Shown here: positions 8,930 to 18,073 of the stretch, one piece after another
How positions within the stretch are numbered: position 1 is the first letter of the stretch
Layout of the letters: each line of letters opens with the position of its first letter
From: Alteribacter lacisalsi
GTDB lineage: Bacteria; Bacillota; Bacilli; Bacillales; Salisediminibacteriaceae
Assembly (NCBI RefSeq): GCF_003226345.1
Contig: NZ_PDOF01000001.1
Location: 744,001 to 808,000, forward strand
Reading direction: 5' to 3'
Length of the DNA stretch: 64,000 bases
The notes under the pieces: generated by a model
Told to the model about the DNA's origin: nothing
What the model saw: only the letters and a program-made list of their open reading frames with translations
Databases searched by the model: none
Translations under genes and position numbers: made by a program

Positions 8930-9061
8930 TTGTTGATTTCCGCTCACTGCGCTCCCTTTCCGCGGGCACTGCTTCAGCCTCCTCGGGAGGATCGCCCTGC
9001 GGGGTCTTCGGCCGGTGCTGTTTCCGCAGGAGTGTCGCGCGCTCGCTTTAATCAACAACGA
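8930..9061 (-). repeat. Dispersed intergenic element, copy b
   Basis: Read on the minus strand it has the full core: CACTCCTGCGG, GAAGACCCCGCAGGGCG, CGAGGAGGCTGAAGC and CCCGCGGAAAG. The ends GTTGTTGATT and AATCAACAAC form a perfect 10-bp inverted repeat. It lies between the convergent cstA and membrane-protein genes. The few bases from there to 9146 show nothing else. Confidence 0.8.
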
Positions 9062-9146
9062 TAGAAATACACCAACATTAAGCTTTAACAGAGCTTTACA
9101 AAAAGGACGCTGCGAATCGAACGTTCGATCCTCACCTGTTTTCCGA

Positions 9147-10178
9147 TCAGGTAGAAGGCGTCACACCTTTACTGACAGGTGCATCGGTGACAGGCTGCAC
9201 AGGAGCCCCTTTACTTTTATTAAACAGCTCCTTGAATTTCGAGGACACTCCGAGAAGTTTCTGCTGTAGATCGATGCTCGGCTCCATTTCACTTACGCTG
9301 ATCTGATACGTCCGGACCATGGCGATCATGGCAAGGGGATCGACAAACGCCCGCTTGAACATGGATGTGAAGATATAGGCACCGATAATGGCAAAGTAAC
9401 CGATCACAGCCCCTGCCCCCGCACTTGAAGCCACGGCAGTGCCGATTGCCATGAGCGGGAATACAGCAATAAGGAAAACAAGAATGTTCAGGACATAAAC
9501 ACCTGCAACAATGCCTGCTGCCGTCATCCCGATTTTTTTCCAGCTCTGTGCATAGAGGACAACCCCGTCAAATGCGGACTTCCAGACGCTGTCCCGCTCA
9601 AGAGGATCCGTTTGCTGGTCATCCATGTCACTTTTCCTGAGCATGACATAGCTTAGCACGGCCTCATCAATGTACCTTAAACTTACTTCCATGATTTTTG
9701 AAACAATCCGAATCACTTTTTGAGCCCCTGGGACAAAGTTGAAAAAATTTCCAATTTGCATGAGCCATCTCTGAATCTGCCTGACGGCACCGTACACAAT
9801 TTTGTCCAGAACGAACGCTACGTTTGCTGAGCCGAAATGGTTTTTGACTTGATCCTTTCCGAATTCAATTTGATTCTTCCCTTCAGGAACTTTGCCGGTT
9901 CTGAGAAGCTCAGTCACAACTGCGATGTGTCCGACTTTGACCATATACAGAAAATAACGTTCAATGAATCGAAGAATACCAAGAACCCCGAAAAAAGTAC
10001 CAGCCATCATAAGAAGGAAGAACCCCGACGCGAATTCAAACCAGCGGAAAAGCAGAATCCCAAGCCCGATCATCAGCCCCAGAAACGTCAGTGAGACAAG
10101 TCCAAACACTGCATACACCGCAATCCTGAACACAAAAAAAGGTAACGTCCGCATCGCCAGCTGAACAATGGACATCAT
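9147..10178 (-). CDS. Unknown multi-pass membrane protein
   Basis: I do not recognise this 343-residue protein. It has a hydrophobic N-terminal third (about residues 10-65, probably two segments), a more polar middle (about 85-200, with LERDSVWKSAF) and a second hydrophobic block (about 210-290) rich in Ala, Gly and Ile, then a short polar tail ending in prolines. The start is ATG 10178 behind GGGAGG; a TTG in frame one codon earlier and a stop before that fix the N terminus. It is a single minus-strand gene between a dispersed repeat and a truncated repeat copy, so context gives no function. Confidence 0.65.
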   Translation of the reverse strand: MMSIVQLAMRTLPFFVFRIAVYAVFGLVSLTFLGLMIGLGILLFRWFEFASGFFLLMMAGTFFGVLGILRFIERYFLYMVKVGHIAVVTELLRTGKVPEGKNQIEFGKDQVKNHFGSANVAFVLDKIVYGAVRQIQRWLMQIGNFFNFVPGAQKVIRIVSKIMEVSLRYIDEAVLSYVMLRKSDMDDQQTDPLERDSVWKSAFDGVVLYAQSWKKIGMTAAGIVAGVYVLNILVFLIAVFPLMAIGTAVASSAGAGAVIGYFAIIGAYIFTSMFKRAFVDPLAMIAMVRTYQISVSEMEPSIDLQQKLLGVSSKFKELFNKSKGAPVQPVTDAPVSKGVTPST

Positions 10179-10294
10179 CAATCATCCTCCCGGGATTTTA
10201 TTTAAGCGGCCTGCCGGCAGTCATCACAGAGTATATTCGCTGTTTGTTTAAAATATCCTCCAAAAGACTTAGTACATTTCTCTGGAACGTAAAA

Positions 10295-10321
10295 ACCTGC
10301 GCTTTTCCTCCCGCAGGAGTC
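10295..10321 (-). repeat. Truncated copy of the dispersed element
   Basis: Read on the minus strand, 27 bases here are identical to the 5' part of copy c (start GACTCCTGCGGGAGG, end GCGCAGGT), after which similarity stops. It is a 5' fragment lying between two minus-strand genes. The remainder of 10182-10413 shows no gene. Confidence 0.7.
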
Positions 10322-10413
10322 GGTGTAAATTTCATCCGCTAATGAGCTTTTTTGTTCGGATTTTCATCTATACTTTTACTTTTATCCAAGCCTCTTATTG
10401 CTGCAACTATGAA

Positions 10414-11112
10414 TTATTTGGATTCAGCATCAAAAAGGGCCTGTATCTGACGAAAAAAAATTTCATTGTAAGAAGTTACTACATGGACACGGGCTTTTTT
10501 CAGGGGGATCAGCTCTCTGCAGCCCCGGGCACTGCATGGCGTTGTGTCCTGATCGTTTCCGATTAAGTATTTCTTTCTTTTTTTACATGCTGGGCAGGTA
10601 GCACTAACCAGATGCACGCTCGCGTTATGGCCATATACCCCGCCTGTTGTATCCCTGGTTTCCTTTGACAGTTCCTTGAAGAGCACCGCGTTGGTCGCCG
10701 CCTGGGCGGTCCGCTTCATGACAGTCTCCAGTCGAAGAATCGGTTTTGGATTTTTCCTTGGGTTTTTCCGGACTTTGACATTATCATAGTCGTCCAACTC
10801 CAGTAGTCCGTATCCTTCGGGAAGTTCCTCAGGATCAATCAGGCCTGCCGGGGTCATCAAATAGGCATAATCGGCAATCGCATGGTAGCCGTAGGGGGAA
10901 TGAAGAACCTCATCCCTGAGAAAATCCGCACGGGATACTTTCACTTCCACGATCCGCGTTTCCTTTCTTTTGATATTAATTCCCACCGCGTCAGCTTTCA
11001 GCTTTTTACGCCGGGCATAAAGCTTGACTTCACTTGCGCACAAGTCAGTGACTTTTTTCTTTAGCCAGTAGAGAGCCTGCTTTTTTACGTGTTCATGTAG
11101 TGTGCTTTCCAA
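10414..11112 (-). CDS. MmcB-like PD-(D/E)XK protein with C-terminal zinc ribbon
   Basis: This 232-residue protein has a restriction-nuclease-like core: D41 (KADAVGINI) and E56-x-K58 (IVEVKVSRADF) form the PD-(D/E)XK signature, and the basic segment LYARRKKLK precedes it. This resembles MmcB-type DNA-repair proteins. A zinc-ribbon-like set follows at about 170-205 (CPACKKRKK, then TPCSARGC). The start is TTG at 11112, behind AGGAGG with a rather long spacer. It overlaps the upstream adenylyltransferase gene by 20 bases, so the two are coupled. DNA cleavage or repair is inferred from the fold only. Confidence 0.65.
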   Translation of the reverse strand: MESTLHEHVKKQALYWLKKKVTDLCASEVKLYARRKKLKADAVGINIKRKETRIVEVKVSRADFLRDEVLHSPYGYHAIADYAYLMTPAGLIDPEELPEGYGLLELDDYDNVKVRKNPRKNPKPILRLETVMKRTAQAATNAVLFKELSKETRDTTGGVYGHNASVHLVSATCPACKKRKKYLIGNDQDTTPCSARGCRELIPLKKARVHVVTSYNEIFFRQIQALFDAESK

Positions 11113-11980
11113 TGTCCTGCGCCACCTCCTGCTGCTGTTTCTGTTTCATCAGTTCCCTGTAAACTTCCGGCCCTTCGAATGATGCAGCGTATCCGAGGGC
11201 CTTGCCTGTCCGCTCTGACACATCGGTAAAAATGGCAGCCATACGGATGAGAGATTTCCAGATTGCATCGTGTTCGGCATTGGAATACGTCTTCAGAACT
11301 GAGTCCCAAAGATCCTTTTCGAGATAAAGGGGTAGCCATTTATCAAATGCACCGGTGTTGGCTTCAAAGTTTGTACAGGTGCCTGCATACCAGCGGAGCA
11401 TCTGCATAAATGCGGTCCTGACCGGTCCTTCCAGCGTACCTTTTGCATACAGGATTTCTCTTCTGCCAAGCCCCTTTGATGTATACAGGGCTACCCACCA
11501 GAATTCGTTTATCACGTCCTCAAACTGCTTCTGTGAAGGTCGATGTACGCGGTAATCATGATCGGAAGGAGAACGGAGTCGGCCAAGTCTGCCGTCCTTA
11601 TCAAGCAGCACAACTGTCAGGGAGTCTGTATCTTCAGGCAGTGGGATGTCACCTGCAGAAACGAGAGTAAGATCGATCCGGTTGCCATCCGTAAACTGCA
11701 TCAGATACGGAAAACGGCCGTTCCGGTCAGGTGGTGGCAGCACTTTGTCTTCCGGCATCTGCATGATCAGCCGCTCTCCGAACACGTTCACCCATGCGTG
11801 ATCTGCTGTAAACGCTGGGAGGTTCTCGACATAATAAACCACATCGTAGTCGGCGTACTCATCCGGCTTTACTTTGGGATTTGCCCGGGAGCCGTTCATC
11901 ACAGCCGCACGGATCCGCTCATCCTGCTCCGCAACATGCAGAATCAGCTTCATCATCGTTTCATCTGTCCGTTTTTCCAT
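11093..11980 (-). CDS. ANT(6)-like aminoglycoside 6-adenylyltransferase family protein
   Basis: This 295-residue protein matches the AadK/ANT(6) nucleotidyltransferase family. MNGSRANPKVKPDEYADYDV carries the GSR and acidic metal-binding residues, followed by LMQFTDGNRIDLTLV. Such enzymes transfer AMP to the 6-hydroxyl of streptomycin. Chromosomal members are common in Bacillaceae and do not always give resistance, so I would not infer a resistance phenotype. The start ATG follows AAGGAGG. It heads a minus-strand pair with the MmcB-like gene and is divergent from the ABC transporter operon. Confidence 0.88.
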   Translation of the reverse strand: MEKRTDETMMKLILHVAEQDERIRAAVMNGSRANPKVKPDEYADYDVVYYVENLPAFTADHAWVNVFGERLIMQMPEDKVLPPPDRNGRFPYLMQFTDGNRIDLTLVSAGDIPLPEDTDSLTVVLLDKDGRLGRLRSPSDHDYRVHRPSQKQFEDVINEFWWVALYTSKGLGRREILYAKGTLEGPVRTAFMQMLRWYAGTCTNFEANTGAFDKWLPLYLEKDLWDSVLKTYSNAEHDAIWKSLIRMAAIFTDVSERTGKALGYAASFEGPEVYRELMKQKQQQEVAQDIGKHTT

Positions 11981-12231
11981 CAGCTTTCCTCCTTGTTACT
12001 GCTGTCTATTATTATAGCAGGAGCAGGATGGGCGCGCGGCAGCAGATCGTGAGGATAGGTGGAAGAATACCGGATTCCGTCATCCGGAGAACGAGAAAAA
12101 AATCAGCCCTCAGACGGAGGCGCAAACCATCCCCGGCCCGTGTGCGAAAAGCCGTCAGGCCGATAAGATAGAAACAGATCAAGCTATCAGGGAAACGACC
12201 CACGAAAGCCACTGACAGGAGGAGAACAAAA

Positions 12232-13233
12232 ATGACCCAGCCCCTATTTGAAATTGACCAGGTGACGAAGACGTATAAAAAAGGAAAAGTCACTGCCAAC
12301 AGCGGGATCAGCTTTACGATAAAAAAAGGTGAAATACTCGGTCTTCTCGGACCAAATGGTGCCGGGAAATCCACGCTCGTCAAGCAGATCGTTGCCCATA
12401 TTAAACCAAGTGAAGGCGAAGTGCGCTACAACGGCTCGAATGTACTCGGGCAGATGAAAAAAGTGGCCCGCGAGGTGGCCTATTACGCCCAGGAGCCTCA
12501 TGCCCTCACCAGTCTCACTGTGAGTGAAGCAATCTACTTTTCAGGGCGTCTGCGGGGCATGAAGAAACAGGCCGCAAAAAGTGAAGCGCAGCAGCTGATT
12601 GAAGAACTCGAGCTCACCGAAGCGGCAGGCAAAATGCTAAAGAACATTTCCGGGGGACAAAAGCGTCTGACGGGAATCGGCACGACCCTCATCGGAAATG
12701 CCGGTGTCTATATCTTTGATGAACCGACCAATGAACTCGATCCAAAAAAGCGCAGGCTCGTCTGGGATCTGATCCAGAAACGGAATAGAGAAGGCGCCAC
12801 CGTCATTCTGGTTACCCACAACATTCTTGAAGCAGAGCAGGTCGTTGACCGGGTCGCTGTCATCAATCACGGTCAGCTGCTTGCCATTAATAATGTTGCC
12901 GAGCTTAAGACGGAAGTGGACCAGCGTCTCAAATGCGAAATCACGACAGTTCACAGCCTTACGCACAGCAAAGAACTTGAAACCGCCCTTGAGCAATGGG
13001 GTACCGTCACCAGGCTGTCCGACCAGCGCACAAGAGTGATGATTACGAAAGAAGATGCCCCTTCACTCCTTGAAGAGCTGAACACAACGTGGAGCAGTCA
13101 CATCCAGTCCTATGCAGTTGTGCCGCCAAGTCTTGAGGATGTGTACTTTCACATCGACCGTGACCAGGAGAAAGAACAGCAGGATCCATCTGAACGTAAA
13201 GGAGAGAAGACCTATGCAGCAGCCGGCTCTTAA
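12232..13233 (+). CDS. ABC transporter ATP-binding protein
   Basis: This 333-residue ATPase drives the membrane partner encoded next. Walker A is GPNGAGKST (40-48), the signature is ISGGQKR (about 139-145) and Walker B is VYIFDEPTNELDP (about 159-171), with VTHN for the H loop. Residues beyond about 220 form the extended C-terminal domain common in drug and lantibiotic exporters. The start follows AGGAGG. It overlaps the permease gene by 20 bases. Its place directly upstream of LiaFSR suggests export or detoxification of cell-envelope-active compounds, though the substrate is unknown. Confidence 0.92.
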   Translation: MTQPLFEIDQVTKTYKKGKVTANSGISFTIKKGEILGLLGPNGAGKSTLVKQIVAHIKPSEGEVRYNGSNVLGQMKKVAREVAYYAQEPHALTSLTVSEAIYFSGRLRGMKKQAAKSEAQQLIEELELTEAAGKMLKNISGGQKRLTGIGTTLIGNAGVYIFDEPTNELDPKKRRLVWDLIQKRNREGATVILVTHNILEAEQVVDRVAVINHGQLLAINNVAELKTEVDQRLKCEITTVHSLTHSKELETALEQWGTVTRLSDQRTRVMITKEDAPSLLEELNTTWSSHIQSYAVVPPSLEDVYFHIDRDQEKEQQDPSERKGEKTYAAAGS

Positions 13234-14002
13234 TGAACGCTATGAATCCAACCCCCTAAGGCAGCTGATCGCCGAACTCTGGATCCTGTTTCGCATCCAG
13301 TTCTGCATTATCCGGGAGCAATGGGCTTTCATTTTTATCCTGGCGTCCATCATCCCATTTTCAATCCTGATGTTTCTGCACTTTTTCACTGTCAATCCGA
13401 CCGAGGAAATGATCGTCCGGATTATTACCGGCAATATGCTCTTTGCCCTCGTCATTATGGGTATCAACGTCATGGCGCAGGAAATCAGCTTTCAAAAGCA
13501 TCAGGGACACTTCACCTTTTACGCGTCTCTCCCGATCGAAAAAGTCAACTTCATTCTTGCGAACATGTTCAGAGGCCTGATTGTCAGTGTTCCGTCCTTC
13601 ACTATTATGGCCATCGCGGGGCAGTGGGTTTACGGCATCCAGTTCACCTTCAGCCTGTGGCTCATCCCGTTGATTACACTCACCATACTCAGTGTGGTTG
13701 CACTCGGCGTCTTTCTCGGCTTCTGGTCACCGAACATTCAGCTCACCAATCTCGTCGTCCAGGCACTCATGATGATCATCAGTTTTATGACACCGGTTCT
13801 GGTCGATTTTTCCCAGCTACCGCTCATCCTGCAGTGGTTCTCCTACATCGTGCCGACCACTTACGCTGCTGACGGCCTGCGTGAACTGCTCAGCTCAGGC
13901 ATGAGCACATCCGTCCTTCAGAACATGGGCATGCTCCTTCTTTTCACCGTGGTCAGCTACACCCTGATACTCAAAAAAATCCATTGGCGTGGTGAAGCAT
14001 AA
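13214..14002 (+). CDS. ABC-2 type transporter permease
   Basis: This 262-residue protein has about six membrane segments and is the likely partner of the ATPase encoded just upstream. I set the start at ATG 13214 behind AAGGAGAG, inside the end of the ATPase gene; the open frame extends upstream but there overlaps the ATPase coding sequence. NEISFQK-type soluble loops and the segment LIPLITLTILSVVALGV are typical of ABC-2 permeases. A gap of about 130 bases with inverted G/C-rich arms near 14080-14100 separates it from liaF. Confidence 0.85.
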   Translation: MQQPALNERYESNPLRQLIAELWILFRIQFCIIREQWAFIFILASIIPFSILMFLHFFTVNPTEEMIVRIITGNMLFALVIMGINVMAQEISFQKHQGHFTFYASLPIEKVNFILANMFRGLIVSVPSFTIMAIAGQWVYGIQFTFSLWLIPLITLTILSVVALGVFLGFWSPNIQLTNLVVQALMMIISFMTPVLVDFSQLPLILQWFSYIVPTTYAADGLRELLSSGMSTSVLQNMGMLLLFTVVSYTLILKKIHWRGEA

Positions 14003-14131
14003 ACGCTACAATGGAAAAAGAAAGAAACTCGTCTCTTCGTATCGGATCGGTTAATGCCGTCCGCCTTCCAGATCATAAAAACGGCGGCCGGCCCCGGAAC
14101 GGTTTCACCTATATAAGAAAGGGGTCACATC

Positions 14132-15091
14132 ATGAATAAAATACTTGGTCTTCTGATCCTTGCGGTCGGCGTCCTGTACCTGCTTAACAATACCGGCGTG
14201 ATCGACGCGACTTTCGGGCAGATGGTATCCACTTACTGGCCGCTCATCATTATTGCAATCGGGCTTAAGGTTCTGCTCGAAGGTCTCTGGGAAACTTATC
14301 GATTTGCCCGCAGAGACAAATGGCGCTTCGGAGGCACGTTCTGGGGTCTTGCCATCACCGCAGTTGGGATTGTGATTCTGGGAAACCGTGCCGGCTGGTT
14401 TTACTACACCCTTGCCGATCTCTGGAGCTGGACGTGGCCGCTGTTAATCATCTTTGCCGGCTTTCAGCTTCTAAAAGGCCGAAACACCGTTGTCGTGTTT
14501 GATCGTGATAAGGATGGAAAGGAATACTCCTATAGAATGTCCGGTTCTGAAGATGAGGATGAAGATGAATACTTTGATAAGGAAACGTTTAAGAAAAACC
14601 TTAAGAAGGATATTAAACGCACCGTCGAAGAAGCCACCAGGCCCTCGCGTGAGTACGAACAGGAAGTAAACAAAAAGAAGACCGGCCATGCAGAAGAAGG
14701 CCGGAAGCGGGCTTTTCAACACGGACGAAGCGATGTGGAGCGAGTAAGCCAGTTTGTCGGAGAAGTGTCTCTTGGCCGCCGACCGTGGAAGCTGAATAAT
14801 ACAGATATCAAAACCACGATCGGGGCAGTGGAAGTGGATCTCACAACAGCCGTTCTGAAAGACGGGGTCAACTATCTTGATATCGATGTTTTTATCGGTG
14901 CGGTCGAAGTAACTGTTCCGAAAGATATGGCGATCAAAGTAACCGCCCGGGCGAATGTGGGAGAGGCTAACCTGTTCGGCGACAGCGGATCAGGAACATA
15001 CACAAGTGTTAATTTTGATGAAGCCGAACAGAAAGTGGTTATGAACGTGCGCACTAACATCGGTGCAGTGGAGGTAATGGCCGTTGACTGA
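14132..15091 (+). CDS. liaF: LiaF-like membrane regulator of envelope stress
   Basis: This 319-residue protein has four N-terminal membrane segments (about 1-120), a highly charged linker with an acidic run (DEDEDE around 135-145), and a C-terminal cell-wall-active antibiotic response domain with repeated IGAVEVD and IGAVEVT motifs. In B. subtilis LiaF inhibits the LiaS kinase until the envelope is damaged. The start follows AAAGGGG. It overlaps liaS by eight bases, giving the standard liaF-liaS-liaR order. Confidence 0.9.
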   Translation: MNKILGLLILAVGVLYLLNNTGVIDATFGQMVSTYWPLIIIAIGLKVLLEGLWETYRFARRDKWRFGGTFWGLAITAVGIVILGNRAGWFYYTLADLWSWTWPLLIIFAGFQLLKGRNTVVVFDRDKDGKEYSYRMSGSEDEDEDEYFDKETFKKNLKKDIKRTVEEATRPSREYEQEVNKKKTGHAEEGRKRAFQHGRSDVERVSQFVGEVSLGRRPWKLNNTDIKTTIGAVEVDLTTAVLKDGVNYLDIDVFIGAVEVTVPKDMAIKVTARANVGEANLFGDSGSGTYTSVNFDEAEQKVVMNVRTNIGAVEVMAVD

Positions 15092-16274
15092 CCGCGAACA
15101 ATCCGCCGCTGAAGAGAACACACGGACAAGCAGGGAAACCGCTGCCGCTGCTGAACCTTCAGCGCCGGACAAGCAGCCTGCAGATTCGAAAAAGCTCCAT
15201 GGTGTAATCTGGGATGGTCTTCGGCTTCAGCTGAAAATCTCAGGTGCATGGGTACTTGGTGCATGGGTTGCGATCTGGCTTTATGCAACCTTTTACACCG
15301 GTCCTTTAAGTGGAGAGTCATATCCAGCCAGACTGTACCGGTTTGCCTCGGACGTTGAGCTCGTGCTCGTCGTGCTGATCAGCGCTGCTATCCTGTACCT
15401 GATCGCGGGCTTTGTATTTTCATTTTCCTATACAAGTGCGCTGAAACGGGCGATCACGCATCTTGTGTTTCAACTCAAGCAGGTGCAGCGGGGCTCACTG
15501 GATAAACGGATCCAGCTCACGAGGGAAGACGAACTTACCAGGCTTGCAGGAGAAATCAACGATCTTACCGACGGGTACGAACGGCAGATCCGCTCCATGC
15601 ACCGGGTATTGAATGAGAACGCCCGACTGATTGATGAAAAGGAGAAGGCTGCCGGTCTTGAGGAAAGACGCAAGCTGGCTAGAGACCTTCACGATGCCGT
15701 AAGCCAGCAGCTTTTTGCTGTCAGCATGAGTCTTGGGGCCATCCCGAGAGTGCTTGATTCCGATCCCGAACGGGCAAAAGCCCTGATAAACCAGGTGGAA
15801 ACAATCACGCATGCTGCCCAGCAGGAGCTTCGTGCACTCATTATGCACCTGAGACCCATCACTCTTGAAGGAAAAGGTCTTGGAGAAGCATTGAAGGCAC
15901 TCTTTCAGGAATTGCAGCAGAAAAACGCTCAGCTTACATTTGAATGGGACATTGAGCTGCCGGATATTGACCCGGGAATTGAAGATCAGCTGTTTCGCGT
16001 TATTCAGGAAGCGCTGTCAAACGCCCTGCGTCATTCCCAGGCCGATACGATCCGTTTTTCAGCCCGCATCGATGAGGATAAACTTGCCGTGACCCTTTCC
16101 GATAACGGGGCCGGTTTTGATATGGAAGGAAAAAAAGAAGACCCGTCTGTTTCATACGGACTGATTACGATGGAGGAAAGAACCGAAGAGCTTGGCGGCC
16201 ATTTTTCCGTCCTGAGCTATCCGGATAAAGGCACAACCGTCCGCATTCGGGTTCCAATGACGGACACGTTATAA
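15084..16274 (+). CDS. liaS: LiaS-like sensor histidine kinase
   Basis: This 396-residue kinase has two membrane segments (about 55-75 and 90-115), a HAMP region, and a HisKA_3 phosphoacceptor motif ARDLHDAVSQQLF with H203, followed by an ATPase domain (EALSNALRHS, DNGAGFD, YGLITMEER). It belongs to the NarL-type kinase group that partners LuxR-family regulators. The start is TTG 15084, nine bases after GGAGG inside the end of liaF. The N terminus carries about 50 extra polar residues before the first membrane segment. It should phosphorylate LiaR on envelope stress. Confidence 0.9.
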   Translation: MTDREQSAAEENTRTSRETAAAAEPSAPDKQPADSKKLHGVIWDGLRLQLKISGAWVLGAWVAIWLYATFYTGPLSGESYPARLYRFASDVELVLVVLISAAILYLIAGFVFSFSYTSALKRAITHLVFQLKQVQRGSLDKRIQLTREDELTRLAGEINDLTDGYERQIRSMHRVLNENARLIDEKEKAAGLEERRKLARDLHDAVSQQLFAVSMSLGAIPRVLDSDPERAKALINQVETITHAAQQELRALIMHLRPITLEGKGLGEALKALFQELQQKNAQLTFEWDIELPDIDPGIEDQLFRVIQEALSNALRHSQADTIRFSARIDEDKLAVTLSDNGAGFDMEGKKEDPSVSYGLITMEERTEELGGHFSVLSYPDKGTTVRIRVPMTDTL

Positions 16275-16294
16275 AAGAAGAGGAGGAGTAACCA

Positions 16295-16915
16295 ATGGAG
16301 AAAATCCGTGTGCTGATCGTCGACGATCATGAAATGGTCCGGATGGGACTGAGCACCTATCTGATGACTGAACCTGACATGGAGATAGTGGGGGAGGGGA
16401 AAAGCGGCAGGGAAGCTGTCGCGAAAGCGAATGATCTCAACCCGGATGTCATTCTGATGGACCTTCTGATGGACGACATGAATGGGGTGGAAGCGACGAA
16501 AGCGCTCGCCTCCCATCCGGCGAGAATAATCGTGCTTACGAGTTATCTGGATGACGAGATGCTTTTTCCTGTTATGGATGCGGGAGCATTCAGTTACATA
16601 CTGAAGACCTCAAGTGCTACCGACATTGCAGCCTGTATCCGCAAAGCCCACAAGGGAGAACCGACATTTGAGGGGCAGGTAACCCAGAAAATGTTTCAGC
16701 AGATGAGAAATAAGCCGAAGCACGATGAGCTTACCCGCCGTGAAAAAGAGGTGCTTTCTCTCATTGGGAAAGGAAAGACCAACAAAGAAATCAGTGAAGA
16801 GCTGTTTATCGGCATCAAAACCGTTAAAACGCACGTCAGCCACATCCTCACCAAGCTGGAGCTTGATGACCGGACCCAGGCTGCGATTTATGCAAATAAA
16901 CATTCTCTCGTGTAA
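16295..16915 (+). CDS. liaR: LiaR-like response regulator (NarL/FixJ family)
   Basis: This 206-residue regulator has a receiver domain with D10-D11 and phosphoacceptor D56 (VILMDLLMDD), and a LuxR-type helix-turn-helix (LTRREKEVLSLIGKGKTNKE, then IKTVKTHVSHI). LiaR activates cell-envelope stress genes. It closes the five-gene run ABC-permease-liaF-liaS-liaR and is followed at once by a terminator. The start follows AGGAGG. I did not find a convincing LiaR box upstream of the ABC genes. Confidence 0.92.
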   Translation: MEKIRVLIVDDHEMVRMGLSTYLMTEPDMEIVGEGKSGREAVAKANDLNPDVILMDLLMDDMNGVEATKALASHPARIIVLTSYLDDEMLFPVMDAGAFSYILKTSSATDIAACIRKAHKGEPTFEGQVTQKMFQQMRNKPKHDELTRREKEVLSLIGKGKTNKEISEELFIGIKTVKTHVSHILTKLELDDRTQAAIYANKHSLV

Positions 16916-16920
16916 TCCCA

Positions 16921-16950
16921 GCAGCCCGGAAGCAGATCCGGGCTGCTTTT
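16921..16950 (+). terminator. Terminator of the liaFSR operon
   Basis: GCAGCCCGGA (16921-16930) pairs with TCCGGGCTGC (16937-16946), followed by TTTTC. The stem is perfect and starts five bases after the liaR stop. Confidence 0.9.
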
Positions 16951-17160
16951 CATTCGTGTTGCGGCTCACTTGTTCCGGTACCAGTAAATTGGTTGTATTC
17001 CGGATAGCGGATGGATTCCGGAAAATGAGCAGAGAATTCCTTAAAATCAAACAATGCCAAAAGCCCGATCCCGGAAATCGTTCTCTTCATACAGACAAAC
17101 GAAAAACTGACATTCACCTCCTTCAGCTCCGCATAGAATAAAAGCGGAGGTGCATGCCTT

Positions 17161-17997
17161 GTGGGAATTATTCTGAATGACGATCAGTTTCGAAGCTATA
17201 TCGAAAAGCTTGGAGAACTGCCTTCTGAATGGACTCTCCGGCATCAGGCGGAAACTGTCTGTGAGCCGATGCTGACCCATTTCGACCGAAGAAACCGCCC
17301 GCATCTGATGGAATGGCATCATTATCTGCTGGACCAGGGACTCAGGCATCCGGACGGCGACTGGAGCGGCTTTACCGAAACACTGCTTGAAAATGGAGCA
17401 CTGACAGCACTCCGTGAGCACTATGCAAAATTCCGGGGCTACTGGAACGGACCGGATGTGCCCGTTTACCTGCTCCCGATTGACCTGGAAAATAAGACGC
17501 TCCTCAGACGTCTGAACCGGAAAAACGGGATTACGTTCCCTGAGTGCGTAGTTCTGTTTATTGACGAAAATTTGCCGGTTTCTTCCATGAAGGCTCTCCT
17601 GACGCACGAGTACAATCATGTGTGCCGACTTGCGCTCCAAAACAATGACGACAGCACAGTAACGCTGCAGGAGTCGATGATTATGGAAGGACTGGCCGAA
17701 GCTGCGGTAAGAAAAGCACTCGGACCGGAGGAACTGGCCCCATGGACAAAGCTTCACTCAAAAGAGAAAAGTTTCGAGTGGTGGGACAATGTTCTCCGGC
17801 ATGAACGGCTGCTGAAAAACCGCCGCCGTCACAATGTATTTATGTATGGGAACGACGGTCTTCCGCCGATGATCGGTTATGCTGCAGGTTATCACCTCGT
17901 TTATGACTGGATTGACCAAACACCTGAACTCTCCGGCAGAAAGCGTCTCGGCACTCCTGCAGAGGAAATCCTGAAGGAATCGGGCTGGCCTTTCTAG
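17161..17997 (+). CDS. YjaZ-like DUF2268 putative zinc metalloprotease
   Basis: This 278-residue protein has an HEYNH zinc motif (H149-H153) within ALLTHEYNHVC and a downstream ESMIMEGLAE segment that would supply the third ligand, as in gluzincins. This matches the DUF2268 family, which includes B. subtilis YjaZ. Substrate and role are unknown; there is no signal peptide. The start is GTG at 17161 behind CGGAGG. Position near yjbA and trpS matches B. subtilis yjaZ, supporting orthology. Confidence 0.8.
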   Translation: MGIILNDDQFRSYIEKLGELPSEWTLRHQAETVCEPMLTHFDRRNRPHLMEWHHYLLDQGLRHPDGDWSGFTETLLENGALTALREHYAKFRGYWNGPDVPVYLLPIDLENKTLLRRLNRKNGITFPECVVLFIDENLPVSSMKALLTHEYNHVCRLALQNNDDSTVTLQESMIMEGLAEAAVRKALGPEELAPWTKLHSKEKSFEWWDNVLRHERLLKNRRRHNVFMYGNDGLPPMIGYAAGYHLVYDWIDQTPELSGRKRLGTPAEEILKESGWPF

Positions 17998-18073
17998 TGA
18001 AGCAGGTCCTTTGTCTGGATTCTGTATTCCAGTGTCCATTTACGGGCAAACTCATTCTAAGGAGGAATGTCCC

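Noticed and set aside
3727-9061. lrgAB or pftAB genes as partners of LytST
   Set aside because: No gene of that type is in the neighbourhood; cstA is the only transporter nearby.
11093-11980. Acquired antibiotic-resistance cassette
   Set aside because: The ANT(6)-like gene lacks flanking transposase or integron signals and looks like a resident chromosomal family member.
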